Assembly (NCBI RefSeq): GCF_030386795.1
Contig: NZ_JANUQM010000005.1
Coordinates: 62,001 to 126,000, forward strand
Reading direction: 5' to 3'
Source: Streptomyces sp. S.PNR 29
Lineage (GTDB): Bacteria; Actinomycetota; Actinomycetes; Streptomycetales; Streptomycetaceae
DNA length: 64,000 nucleotides
The translations under genes and the position numbers were made by a program. Of the stretch, positions 42,773-52,769 are shown in pieces. Under the pieces are notes generated by a model. The model had not been told where the DNA came from and did not search any database. It worked only from the letters and a program-made list of their open reading frames with translations. Position 1 is the stretch's first letter. Every line of letters begins with the position of its first letter.

Positions 42773-45303
42773 AGCAGCCCTCCTCGCTCGCTGCCGAGTC
42801 CGGATTCCGCGGGAACCGGCTCACCTCCCGGCACGACGATCTCGCTCCACACCTGCTTGCCACCGGCCACCGGCACCGAGCCGAAGGCATCCGACATCGC
42901 CTCGACCAGCAGCAGGCCCCGCCCGCCGGTGGCCTCCCAGTCCACGATCACCGGCTTGGCGGGCGCTCGCGGCGAGGAGTCGCTCACGCTGACGCGCACC
43001 CGGTCCCCGCGGAGCACCAGGTCGAGGCGGACCGCGCCCTGAGTGTGCACCAAGGCGTTGGTGACCAGTTCGGAGACGACCAGCAGCACCGCGTCGGCCG
43101 CTTGGTCGACCTTCCACCTGCGCAGGGTGCGTGCGGTGAAACGGCGGGCGTGCATGACGGCGTCGGGCAGCCGCCACACCACCCAGCCGGCCCGTATCGG
43201 CCGGGTCTTCATGCCGTCGTAGCGCAACAGCAGCAGTGCCACGTCGTCCTCACGGCGGACGCCGTCGCCGAGCAGTTCGTCGGCCATCCGCCCCGGGTCC
43301 TCCGGGTCGGCCGCGGCGAGGGCGGCGCGGGTGCGGTCCATGCCCTCGTCCAGCGGCAGATCGGCGGCCTCGACCAGGCCGTCGGTGACCAGGGCGAGCA
43401 CCGCGCCGGGGGTCAGGGCGACCGCTGTCATGGGGAACTCCGCCTCCGCCGATATGCCGAGCGGGAGCCCGCCCTCGACCTGCACCTCCTCGGTGGTGCC
43501 GTCGGGGTGGCGGAGCAGCGGGGAGAGGTGCCCGGCCCGGACGAACAGAGTGTTGCCCTCCTCCATGTCCAGTTCGACATAGCAGCAGGTGGCGAACAGG
43601 TCGGTCTCCATACCGACGAGCAGGCGGTTGGCGTGGGAGACCACCACGTCGGGCGGGTGCCCCTCCACCGCGTACGCCCTGACCGCGGTCCGCATCTGGC
43701 CCATGATGGTCGCGGCTCCGGCGCTGTGCCCCTGTACGTCCCCGATGACCAGCGCCACCCGGTCCTCGGAGAGCGCGATGACGTCGTACCAGTCGCCGCC
43801 GACCTGCAGGCCGCGCCTGGCGGGCAGATAGCGGGCGACGGCCGTCCCTCCGGGCAGTTCGGGCAGGCGCCGGGGCAGCAGGCTGCGCTGCAGCATCGTC
43901 GCGAGTTCCTGCTCGGCGTCATGCGCGTGCGCGCGCTTGAGGGCCTGCCCGGCCAGCGCCGCGGTGGCCGTCAGCAGGGACCTCTCCTCGGGGGCGAACT
44001 CGTGCGGCTGGTCCCAGCCGACCAGGCACACGCCGGCGATCCTGCCCTTGGCGGGGAGTGGCAGGACGGCCAGACCTCCGTCGCCGACGCCCGCGAGGGC
44101 GGGTTCGAGGGAGGTGCCGGCGGGCCACAGATCCAGGCGTCCGTCCCGCAGCGCCATCTGCAGCGTGGGCAGGGCGCTGAGTGGTGCGTCGGGCCACTCC
44201 GTACGCCACTCGGAGCGCCAGGCCCTCGGCCAGGCGGAGGGCTGCGGCGGGTCGAGGACGGTGACCGTGAGCCGGTCGTCCTGCAGTTCGGCGAGCGCCA
44301 CCCGGTCGGCACCCAGTGGTTCACGCAGCGCGGTGACCAGCACATGGCTGACCTCACTGACGGTTGCGGCATCGTCGAGTGCGGCGGTCAGCCACTGGAT
44401 CCGGGAGACGTCGTCGGCGGTCCGGCGCAGCACCGAGGTGGCCGTCACCACGCCCAGCACCTGCTCCGGCCGGTCGTCGGTGCCCGTGACCACCCGGCAT
44501 CCCATGCTCAGCCAGCGCATCTCACCGGTCGGGCAACGGACGCGGAACTCCAGCTCGCGCCGGCCGAAGGCCTGGGTGGACGGCTCCAGCACCGACATCA
44601 GCGCGTGCATGTCCTCCGGGAGGGCGTGCGAGAGCAGGGTGTCCGCCTTGCCGTCGAAGTCGTCGGGGGTGATGCCGACCAGCTCCAGCAGGGTCTCGTC
44701 CGCCTCGATCACGCCGGTGTCCGGCACCAGGACGAACGAGCCGACGCGCAGACTCCGCAGGGCGGGCCCCAGCAGCGACGTCGGCGGCGGCCGGCCGTTT
44801 CCGGCTCGGAGCAGGTCGGCGACGGCGTCGGCGTACCGCTCCAGGAAGCGCTGCTGCTCGACGTCGAAGCCGTCGGGGGACGTCCCCACGACGACGAGGC
44901 AGCCCAGCCGCCTGCCCTCCGCCTCCAGGGGCAGCGCACCGAGGGTCGCCTCCCCGCGCGCCGGCGTCGGCCCGCCCTCGGCGAAGGAGGCGAGTGCCGC
45001 GGAGCCCAGCCACACCGGCCGGTCGAGGTGCAGCGCGTGTGCCGCGGGCGAGCCACCGGTCAGGGGCAGATGCTCCGGCAGCCGGTACTGGGCGGCGCCG
45101 CATCCGGCCGTTTCCACCAGCCGGAGCCCGGCGTCCCCGGCGCCGGGCACATACAGCGCCGCCAGCGCCGCTCCGGCGAACGTCAGGGCCCGATCACTCG
45201 CGGCTGCACCCGGCACCGGAGGCGGTGAACCCGTGTCTGCGGCGCCGGCCTCGGGCGCCCGTGGCTCGGATACTCCGGCCGGGGCAGGGCCGTCATGAGG
45301 CAT
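42769..45303 (-). CDS. GAF/PAS-SpoIIE phosphatase-anti-sigma kinase fusion protein
   Basis: An 844-residue cytoplasmic signalling protein without membrane segments. In order: GAF-like domain (about 35-165), PAS-like domain (about 175-285), second GAF (about 300-445), PP2C/SpoIIE phosphatase (about 465-690; GGDWYDV, VIGDVQGHS, LVTDGLVE, EDDVALLLL) and a HATPase anti-sigma kinase-like domain (about 710-830; VSELVTNALVH, GGRGLLLVEAMSD). Proteins of this build dephosphorylate and/or bind anti-anti-sigma factors in Streptomyces stress and development pathways. It is coupled by ATGA to the sugar-binding lipoprotein downstream and faces the xylose-type importer. Confidence 0.9.
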   Translation of the reverse strand: MPHDGPAPAGVSEPRAPEAGAADTGSPPPVPGAAASDRALTFAGAALAALYVPGAGDAGLRLVETAGCGAAQYRLPEHLPLTGGSPAAHALHLDRPVWLGSAALASFAEGGPTPARGEATLGALPLEAEGRRLGCLVVVGTSPDGFDVEQQRFLERYADAVADLLRAGNGRPPPTSLLGPALRSLRVGSFVLVPDTGVIEADETLLELVGITPDDFDGKADTLLSHALPEDMHALMSVLEPSTQAFGRRELEFRVRCPTGEMRWLSMGCRVVTGTDDRPEQVLGVVTATSVLRRTADDVSRIQWLTAALDDAATVSEVSHVLVTALREPLGADRVALAELQDDRLTVTVLDPPQPSAWPRAWRSEWRTEWPDAPLSALPTLQMALRDGRLDLWPAGTSLEPALAGVGDGGLAVLPLPAKGRIAGVCLVGWDQPHEFAPEERSLLTATAALAGQALKRAHAHDAEQELATMLQRSLLPRRLPELPGGTAVARYLPARRGLQVGGDWYDVIALSEDRVALVIGDVQGHSAGAATIMGQMRTAVRAYAVEGHPPDVVVSHANRLLVGMETDLFATCCYVELDMEEGNTLFVRAGHLSPLLRHPDGTTEEVQVEGGLPLGISAEAEFPMTAVALTPGAVLALVTDGLVEAADLPLDEGMDRTRAALAAADPEDPGRMADELLGDGVRREDDVALLLLRYDGMKTRPIRAGWVVWRLPDAVMHARRFTARTLRRWKVDQAADAVLLVVSELVTNALVHTQGAVRLDLVLRGDRVRVSVSDSSPRAPAKPVIVDWEATGGRGLLLVEAMSDAFGSVPVAGGKQVWSEIVVPGGEPVPAESGLGSERGGLL

Positions 45304-45601
45304 GTCCGCAACCTACCTCCCGTCCATGCCGCAGGTGCCGAAAGAGTCCAGATCGGGGCACCCACACACCAGAATCGCATATACCGGCAAACCAGACAGA
45401 GTCGTCTGCCCGCCATCGGTGTCGGGGCCCGCCGGGCTCCACGGCATCGATGGCCACTGCATTCGCAGTTCACCGCAGCCGGTGTCACACTGACGACGTG
45501 GCGGTCTTGCAGAAATGGTGACGACCCCACTGGTCCTCCGTGATCGCGGACAACCGTGAGCGCCCCCTCGCCAGGCACGGTGAAGGTCAAGGGAGGTCTC
45601 T

Positions 45602-45637
45602 CACATGAAGGCCTGCATCCACATGAAGGCCTGCATA
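45602..45637 (+). repeat. 18-base tandem duplication at the start of the lipoprotein gene
   Basis: CACATGAAGGCCTGCATC (45602-45619) is followed by CACATGAAGGCCTGCATA (45620-45637), one mismatch in 18. It duplicates the ATG and first five codons (MKACIH-MKACIR). GGGAGG (45591-45596) fits the first ATG. Confidence 0.8.
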
Positions 45638-46711
45638 CGGGACACGGCCCTCGCCATGACCGCGGTCTCGACAGCCGTCACTCTCGCGGCCTGCGGGTCC
45701 GATGCGGGGAACGACTCCGGCGGGGACGACTCGCCGACGATCGGCCTGCTGCTGCCGGACGCCACCACGGCCCGCTGGGAGACACAGGACAGGCCCTTCT
45801 TCGAGCAGAAGACGGAGGAGCTCTGCGGCGACTGCACGGTCGAGCACGCCAACGCCAAGGGCGATGTGGCCCTCCAGCAGGAGCAGATGGACTCGATGAT
45901 CACCCAGGATGTCGACGCCATCGTGCTCGTGGCCGTGGACGCCAGGTCGCTGGCCCCCGCGGTCAGGCAGGCGGAGCAGGCCGGCATCCCGGTCATCGCC
46001 TACGACCGCCTCGCCGAGGGCCCGATCTCGGGGTACGTCTCCTTCGACGGCGAGGAGGTCGGCCGTCTCCAGGCCAGGGCCCTGCTGAAGGCCATGGGCG
46101 ACAGGATGCGCAGCGAGCAGATCGTCATGATGAACGGCGATCCCAGCGACCCCAACGCGGTGGCGTTCAAGAAGGGCGCCCTGTCCGTTCTGCGGGGCAA
46201 GGTGAAGATCGGCAAGGAGTACGACACCCTCCTGTGGAGGACGGAGGCCGCGAACATGAACATGTCCGGCGCCATCTCCGCGCTCGGCGTCGCCAACATC
46301 CATGGGGTCTACGCCGCCAACGACGGCCTCGCAGCCGGCAGCATCTCCGCCCTGAAGGCGAACAAGGTCGAGCCGTTGCCCCCCGTCACCGGGCAGGACG
46401 CCGAACTCGGAGCCCTGCGGCGCATCGTCGGCGGCGATCAGTACATGACCGTCTACAAGCCCTTCGGTCCGGAGGCTTCCGCCGGCGCCACCCTGGCCGT
46501 GGCCGCGGCCCGCGGTGACAGCCTCGACCCGGTGTCCACGGGCAAGGTGACCACCCCCGACGGGCAGACGGTTCCGGCCGTCATGCTCAGCCCGGTCTCC
46601 GTGACCGTCGACAACATCGAGGAAACCCTGATCAGGGACGGTGTCTACACGATCCGGCAGATCTGCACTCCCCAGCTCGCCGCCGCCTGCGACAGGGCCG
46701 GGCTGACCTGA
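45605..46711 (+). CDS. Xylose/ribose-type sugar-binding lipoprotein of ABC importer
   Basis: A 368-residue lipoprotein. The signal has a duplicated start (MKACIHMKACIR) and ends at lipobox LAAC (near residue 30). The mature part is a periplasmic-binding-protein-4 fold: TIGLLLPD, VIAYDRLAEGPISGYVSFDG, VYAANDGLAAGSISALK, PPVTGQDAEL, YMTVYKPFGPEA and the C-terminal ICTPQLAAACDRAGLT. It delivers a sugar to the ATPase and permease encoded next. Near identity of ligand-site segments with the orphan lipoprotein at 41690-42772 suggests the same ligand. The 45304-45604 gap upstream has no supportable gene. Confidence 0.9.
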   Translation: MKACIHMKACIRDTALAMTAVSTAVTLAACGSDAGNDSGGDDSPTIGLLLPDATTARWETQDRPFFEQKTEELCGDCTVEHANAKGDVALQQEQMDSMITQDVDAIVLVAVDARSLAPAVRQAEQAGIPVIAYDRLAEGPISGYVSFDGEEVGRLQARALLKAMGDRMRSEQIVMMNGDPSDPNAVAFKKGALSVLRGKVKIGKEYDTLLWRTEAANMNMSGAISALGVANIHGVYAANDGLAAGSISALKANKVEPLPPVTGQDAELGALRRIVGGDQYMTVYKPFGPEASAGATLAVAAARGDSLDPVSTGKVTTPDGQTVPAVMLSPVSVTVDNIEETLIRDGVYTIRQICTPQLAAACDRAGLT

Positions 46712-46755
46712 CCTGGTTTCCGACCGATCGGGGCCCCCGAGAAGGAGATGTTCCC

Positions 46756-47529
46756 GTGCCGACTCCCCCCTTGCTCGCACTGCGCGGCGTGTGCAAGCGC
46801 TACGGCGTGGTCGAGGTCCTCACGGACATCGAGCTGGAGATCCACGCCGGTCAGGTGGTCGCCCTGCTGGGCGACAACGGGGCCGGCAAGTCCACCCTGG
46901 TGAAGGTGATCTCCGGGGTCGCTCCCGCGGACCGGGGCGTCATCGAGTGGGAGGGCCGGACGGTCCACATCAGGCGCCCGCACGACGCGCGGAACCTCGG
47001 TATCGCCACCGTCTACCAGGACCTCGCGCTGTGCGGGAACCTCGACGTCGTCGGCAACCTGTTCCTCGGGCGGGAGATCCGCCGGTACGGGTTTCTGGAC
47101 GAGGTGGAGATGGAGCGCCGCACGAGGCACCTGCTGGAACGCCTGACCAGGGCCGTGCCCGATCCGCGCGCCCCCGTCGTCTCCCTGTCCAGCGGCCAGC
47201 GGCAGACGGTCGCCATCGCCCGTTCGCTGCTCGGCGAGCCGCGGGTCCTGCTCCTCGACGAGCCGACCGCCGCGCTGGGACTTGAGCAGACCACCGAGGT
47301 CCTGGACCTCGTGGACCAGCTGCGCGACCACGGTCTGGGGATCCTCCTGATCAGCCACAACATGGGGGACGTCAAAGCTCTCGCGGACCGGGCCGCCGTG
47401 CTGCGGCTCGGCCGCAACAACGGCTTCTTCGACGTGAACACCGCGTCCCAGGAACAGATCATCTCGTCCATCACCGGCGCCACGGAGAACGTTCCCCGTC
47501 AGATGGGTCCACGGGAGGCGAGGTGGTGA
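46756..47529 (+). CDS. Sugar ABC transporter ATP-binding protein, single-domain form
   Basis: A 257-residue ATPase of the xylose/ribose (CUT2) class with all core motifs: Walker A GDNGAGKST, Q-loop TVYQDLALC, signature LSSGQRQTVAIARS, Walker B LLLDEPTAALG and the switch His in LISHN. Typical XylG/RbsA proteins have two fused ATPase domains (about 500 residues); this one has only one and must dimerise, as FrcA-type proteins do. GTG at 46756 follows GAAGGAG. It works with the lipoprotein upstream and permease downstream. Confidence 0.92.
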   Translation: MPTPPLLALRGVCKRYGVVEVLTDIELEIHAGQVVALLGDNGAGKSTLVKVISGVAPADRGVIEWEGRTVHIRRPHDARNLGIATVYQDLALCGNLDVVGNLFLGREIRRYGFLDEVEMERRTRHLLERLTRAVPDPRAPVVSLSSGQRQTVAIARSLLGEPRVLLLDEPTAALGLEQTTEVLDLVDQLRDHGLGILLISHNMGDVKALADRAAVLRLGRNNGFFDVNTASQEQIISSITGATENVPRQMGPREARW

Positions 47530-47543
47530 AAGGGAGGCGCACC

Positions 47544-48806
47544 ATGGCGGACCACACGCGGACCGAACCCGGCGCGCCCACCGCCGAGTCCGGTCAGCCG
47601 CACCACGGGCGGGCCGTGGCCCGTGCCATGGAGGGCTGGATCGACGTCGTACGGCACAAGCTGAGCGCCGGTGAGCTGGGCGCAGTCCCCGTCGTCCTGG
47701 TCCTGGCCGCGGTCTGGATCATCTTCCAGTCCCTCAACGAGAACTTCCTCTCGCCGCGCAACCTGTCCAACCTCAGCGTGGACATCGTGGGTACGGGCCT
47801 GATCGCGGTCGGCATCGTCTTCGTCCTGCTGCTCGGTGAGCTCGATCTGTCGGTCGGCTCGATCAGCGGCCTGGCGGCGGCCGTGTTCGCCGTGCTGAAC
47901 GTGAAGCACGGCGTGCCGGAGTGGATCGCCCTGATCATCGGGGTGCTCGCGGGCACCCTCGCGGGAACCGTCCAGGGCTACTCCTTCGCCAAGACCCGGG
48001 TACCTGCGTTCGTCGTCACGCTCGCCGGGCTGCTCACCTGGAACGGACTCATGCTCTACATCCTCGGGACCAGCGGCACCGTCAACCTCGATGAGAGCGG
48101 GCTGGTCGCCAAGCTGACCAGCTACTACTTCACCCAGGACGGCGTCGCCTACGGCGTGGCGGCGGTGGGCGCGGGACTGGTCTTCCTCGTGTCCTTCCAG
48201 GACATGCGGCGCCGCAAGGCCGTCGGCATGCCGCACCGCTCGTTGCGCGGGATCGGGGTGCGCGCGGGAGCGGTCGCGGTGACCGCGTTCGCCGCCGCGT
48301 ATCTGCTCAACCGGTTCCAGGGCCTGCCGCTCGCTCTCCTGATCTTCCTCGTGGCGGTGGCCGGCCTCGACGTCGTCCTGCGCCGCACGCACTACGGGCG
48401 GCAGGTCTACGCGCTCGGCGGCAGTGTCGAGGCCGCCCGCCGCGCCAGCCTGAGCGTGATCCGGGTGCAGACGGCGGTGCTCGCCGTCTCGGGCACCCTG
48501 GCCGCGGCCGGCGGCCTGTTCCTGGCCTCGCGCATCACCTCGGTGAGCCAGACCTCGGGCTCGGGGGTTCTGCTGCTCAATGCCATCGCGGCCGCCGTCA
48601 TCGGGGGCACCAGCCTGTTCGGAGGACGCGGTACGACCTGGTCCGCGGTACTCGGCATGCTGGTGATCCAGTCGATCTCCTCGGGCATGGCGATCACGGA
48701 CACCCCCGCCGCCGTCCAGTTCATCATCACGGGCGGTGTGCTCTTCGCGGCGGTGGTCATCGACTCTCTGTCACGGCGCTCGCAGGAGGCACACGGGCGG
48801 GCCTGA
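47544..48806 (+). CDS. Sugar ABC transporter permease (XylH/RbsC type)
   Basis: A 420-residue CUT2 permease with about ten helices: FVLLLGELDLSVGSISGLAAA is the family hallmark, followed by RVPAFVVTLAGLLTWNG and GGTSLFGGRGTTWSAVLG near the C-terminus. It forms a homodimeric channel. The ATG at 47544 is preferred because AAAGGGAGG precedes it at proper distance; GTG at 47523 would overlap the ATPase gene. The stop lies inside a terminator hairpin (48799-48820). Confidence 0.92.
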   Translation: MADHTRTEPGAPTAESGQPHHGRAVARAMEGWIDVVRHKLSAGELGAVPVVLVLAAVWIIFQSLNENFLSPRNLSNLSVDIVGTGLIAVGIVFVLLLGELDLSVGSISGLAAAVFAVLNVKHGVPEWIALIIGVLAGTLAGTVQGYSFAKTRVPAFVVTLAGLLTWNGLMLYILGTSGTVNLDESGLVAKLTSYYFTQDGVAYGVAAVGAGLVFLVSFQDMRRRKAVGMPHRSLRGIGVRAGAVAVTAFAAAYLLNRFQGLPLALLIFLVAVAGLDVVLRRTHYGRQVYALGGSVEAARRASLSVIRVQTAVLAVSGTLAAAGGLFLASRITSVSQTSGSGVLLLNAIAAAVIGGTSLFGGRGTTWSAVLGMLVIQSISSGMAITDTPAAVQFIITGGVLFAAVVIDSLSRRSQEAHGRA

Positions 48807-48820
48807 TCCGCATCAGGCCC
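48799..48820. terminator. Terminator hairpin at the end of the xylose-type operon
   Basis: GGGCCTGAT-CCGC-ATCAGGCCC is a perfect 9-bp stem with a 4-base loop; the permease stop codon is in its left arm. It also ends 10 bases from the convergent sortase stop, so it may act both ways. Confidence 0.75.
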
Positions 48821-48829
48821 CTCCCGGCG

Positions 48830-49552
48830 TCAGACCAGGTGGGCGAAGACCACCAGGTTCTCGGTGTAGTCCCTGGCCACGCGGTCGTAATCCCCCGAAC
48901 AGGTGATGAGGCGCACCTCGGCCTCGGAGGTGTCCGCGTACACGCGCTCGTTGGGGAAGCGGTCCTTGTCGAACGACTCCACGCTGTCGACCACGAAGGA
49001 GGCGGTTCGCCCGTCGGCTCGCCGCACCTGGAACCGGTCCCCCTTCTTCAGTTCCCCGAGCTCCGCGAAGACGGCCGGGGAGGTCCGGGTGTCCACATGC
49101 CCGGCGATGATCGCCGTGCCGGCCTCACCGGGCGACGCGCCGTCGGCATACCAGCCGACGAGGTTGGTCTCGTCGGGCGGAGGGGGTTCGAGCTGGCCGG
49201 AACGCCCGATGGCAAGGGCGGTGAAGGGGGCGTTGACCGAGATCTTGGGGATGACCAGGCGGGTCGGCCTGGAGCGCGGCAGCGGTCTCCCCGCCGGCTC
49301 CCTCCCTCCGGCCCGGCTCGGCTCTCCGGCCTGCTTCTCTTCTTCGGCTCGGTTCCCGCCGGACGGGGCGGATGTGACGGCCGACGCGGCATGCGGTGCG
49401 CGACCGTTGTCGGGCGACTCGCCCTGGCCGCCGATCAGGCTCACGGCCAGGGCGAGGGCGGCACCGCTCCAGAGCATCATCGCGCCGGTGCGTGACCTCC
49501 GCCCCGGCGGCACGGGGTCGGTATCGGTAGGGGAAGGAGGGCTGGCTGCCAT
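48830..49552 (-). CDS. Class F sortase
   Basis: A 240-residue membrane-anchored sortase: short basic N-terminus, one hydrophobic helix (about 25-42), a linker, then the catalytic domain (from about 97, RLVIPKISVNAPF). His152 (AGHVDT), Cys218 (RLITCSGDYD) and a candidate Arg227 (VARDYTENLVV) form the catalytic set. Class F enzymes are common in actinomycetes, with poorly known substrates. The adjacent gene upstream encodes a secreted protein with a sortase-substrate-like tail. ATG 49552 follows GAGGTGG; an ATG five codons earlier is possible. Confidence 0.9.
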   Translation of the reverse strand: MAASPPSPTDTDPVPPGRRSRTGAMMLWSGAALALAVSLIGGQGESPDNGRAPHAASAVTSAPSGGNRAEEEKQAGEPSRAGGREPAGRPLPRSRPTRLVIPKISVNAPFTALAIGRSGQLEPPPPDETNLVGWYADGASPGEAGTAIIAGHVDTRTSPAVFAELGELKKGDRFQVRRADGRTASFVVDSVESFDKDRFPNERVYADTSEAEVRLITCSGDYDRVARDYTENLVVFAHLV

Positions 49553-49666
49553 CGGAGACCACCTCACTCGGGCACGGCAGCGGACACGACTAGCGGGAGG
49601 GCGAGCGGGGCCGCCGCGGCGCGAGGTACGCCGCGGCGGCCCAGCCGGTACGAGCTCAGGCGCCGG

Positions 49667-50209
49667 TCAGGCCATGCCTCCGGAGACCTTCCTGCGTCGC
49701 AGCGCGTACATGCCGGCGCCGGCCACGCCAAGAACGGCCAGCCCGCCGGCGGTGACACCCGGCGTGGCGAGCCCGCCGCCACCGGTGTGGACGCCGCCCC
49801 GCGGCTTGTGCTCGCCGTCCCATGAGCCCTTGTCGTGGTCGCCGCCCCACGAGTCCTTGCCCTGCTCGTGCTCCTTGCCCCCGAAGTCGTGCTCCTTGCC
49901 CCCGACCTCGTGGTCCTTGCCGCTGTAGGAGTCGGAGTCCGAGCCGGAACTCCAGTCCTCGTGGGACGCGTCGGTCAGCGCTCCGCCGCCCGTGTGAACA
50001 CCCCCGTGCGGCTTGTCGTGCTTGGCGTCCTTGTCGTGCTCCTTGCTGTAGGAAGAGTGTCCGTGGTCTCCGTCCTTGTCGTGCTCCTTGCTGTAGGAGG
50101 AGTGTCCGTGGTCCCCGTCATCCATCGCGGTGGCGTAGGCGGCGGGTGCGGCGATCGCAAGCGCGGCCGTGGCCGTTGCGGTGGCGATCAGCATGCGGGC
50201 AGAACGCAT
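49667..50209 (-). CDS. Secreted low-complexity protein with a sortase-type C-terminal tail
   Basis: A 180-residue protein: signal peptide (1-27, AYA), a highly charged His/Asp/Lys/Gly-rich middle with two exact 15-residue repeats (31-45, 46-60; DGDHGHSSYSKEHDK), two GGVHTGGG motifs (69-76, 138-145), then LATPG (147-151), a hydrophobic stretch (152-170) and RRRK. This layout is that of a wall-anchored protein, but the motif is LATPG, not LPXTG or LAXTG. Its gene lies 114 bases before the class F sortase on the same strand. GGAAGGA precedes the ATG. Confidence 0.75.
   Translation of the reverse strand: MRSARMLIATATATAALAIAAPAAYATAMDDGDHGHSSYSKEHDKDGDHGHSSYSKEHDKDAKHDKPHGGVHTGGGALTDASHEDWSSGSDSDSYSGKDHEVGGKEHDFGGKEHEQGKDSWGGDHDKGSWDGEHKPRGGVHTGGGGLATPGVTAGGLAVLGVAGAGMYALRRRKVSGGMA
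50027..50116 (-). repeat. 45-base tandem repeat within the wall-protein gene
   Basis: Two adjacent 45-base units (50027-50071 and 50072-50116) differ at only two positions and encode the two 15-residue DGDHGHSSYSKEHDK units. Confidence 0.85.
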
Positions 50210-50404
50210 CTGAGAGTCCTTCCGTCACAGCCGGGCAGCTAACGCTTTCAGCAGCTGGGGGAACCCGGCTTCGACTGATCCACCGTCAGCCATATCCGGC
50301 CCGCACACCATCCGGGACGTTCACTCGGGTTAAGCCGTCACCCACTCCGGCGACAAAAGTGCCGCGGAGCCGAGTTTTGTGCCCTGGGCAACCACATACG
50401 GATC

Positions 50405-50441
50405 GGTCCGGGGCGCTCCGCCTGAGCGGGCGCCCCGGACC
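50405..50441. terminator. Terminator after htpG
   Basis: GGTCCGGGGCGC (50405-50416) and GCGCCCCGGACC (50430-50441) form a perfect 12-bp stem with a 13-base loop, 28 bases past the htpG stop. The rest of the 50210-50469 gap carries the wall-protein promoter region and no gene I can support. Confidence 0.75.
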
Positions 50442-50469
50442 GTCTTCTCACCGCGCGCCTGCCGCGGAG

Positions 50470-52368
<1,899 letters not shown>

Positions 52369-52393
52369 GGTTCGCGTGTACCTCACAGGTCGC

Positions 52394-52423
52394 AGAGTGG
52401 CTGGTACTGGCGCCAGTCACTCT
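52394..52423. promoter_or_regulatory. Nested dyad upstream of htpG
   Basis: A perfect 12-base palindrome ACTGGCGCCAGT (52406-52417) lies inside a wider pair AGAGTG (52394-52399) and CACTCT (52418-52423), 26-55 bases before the htpG start. It does not match CIRCE or the HspR (HAIR) pattern. It may be the operator of a different heat-shock regulator. Confidence 0.45.
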
Positions 52424-52615
52424 AAACACCAAGTCAGGGTGGCATGGCGGTCTTTCTCCAGGTGGCGGCCGATACTCATCGGTACGGCGCGCCTCTCTTC
52501 CGCTGCGCGCGTCTCGACCGGTCCGCCCGTGCCGACATTGCCGGAGTAGACACCGATGTCCTCAACTCAGGCCAACTGTCCATGAGTTCGGAGTGACCGG
52601 CTGGTGCGTGACCTC

Positions 52616-52643
52616 TTGACGCCGCACTGATCGACTGGATACT
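52616..52643 (+). promoter_or_regulatory. Candidate promoter for the secreted zincin
   Basis: -35 TTGACG (52616-52621), a 16-base spacer and -10 GATACT (52638-52643). The transcript would have an untranslated leader of about 120 bases before the ATG at 52770. No gene is seen between 52424 and 52769. Confidence 0.5.
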
Positions 52644-52769
52644 TGCGGGCAGCGCATGCGGAATTCCACTCGTGCCTTCGATATCTCGAACAGCGTACGA
52701 CATGCTGCACCTCCCTGGTCGTTCCCCCCACATCACGACGGCCCACCCCCCACACAGGAGGCCCCCTCG

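Noticed and set aside
45304..45604. Short frames in the gap between the phosphatase and lipoprotein genes
   Set aside because: No ribosome site, no conserved features; the gap more likely carries the two divergent promoters.
52656..52769. Longer N-terminus for the zincin starting at 52656
   Set aside because: It would place about 38 residues before the signal peptide and leave the strong AGGAGG before 52770 unused.
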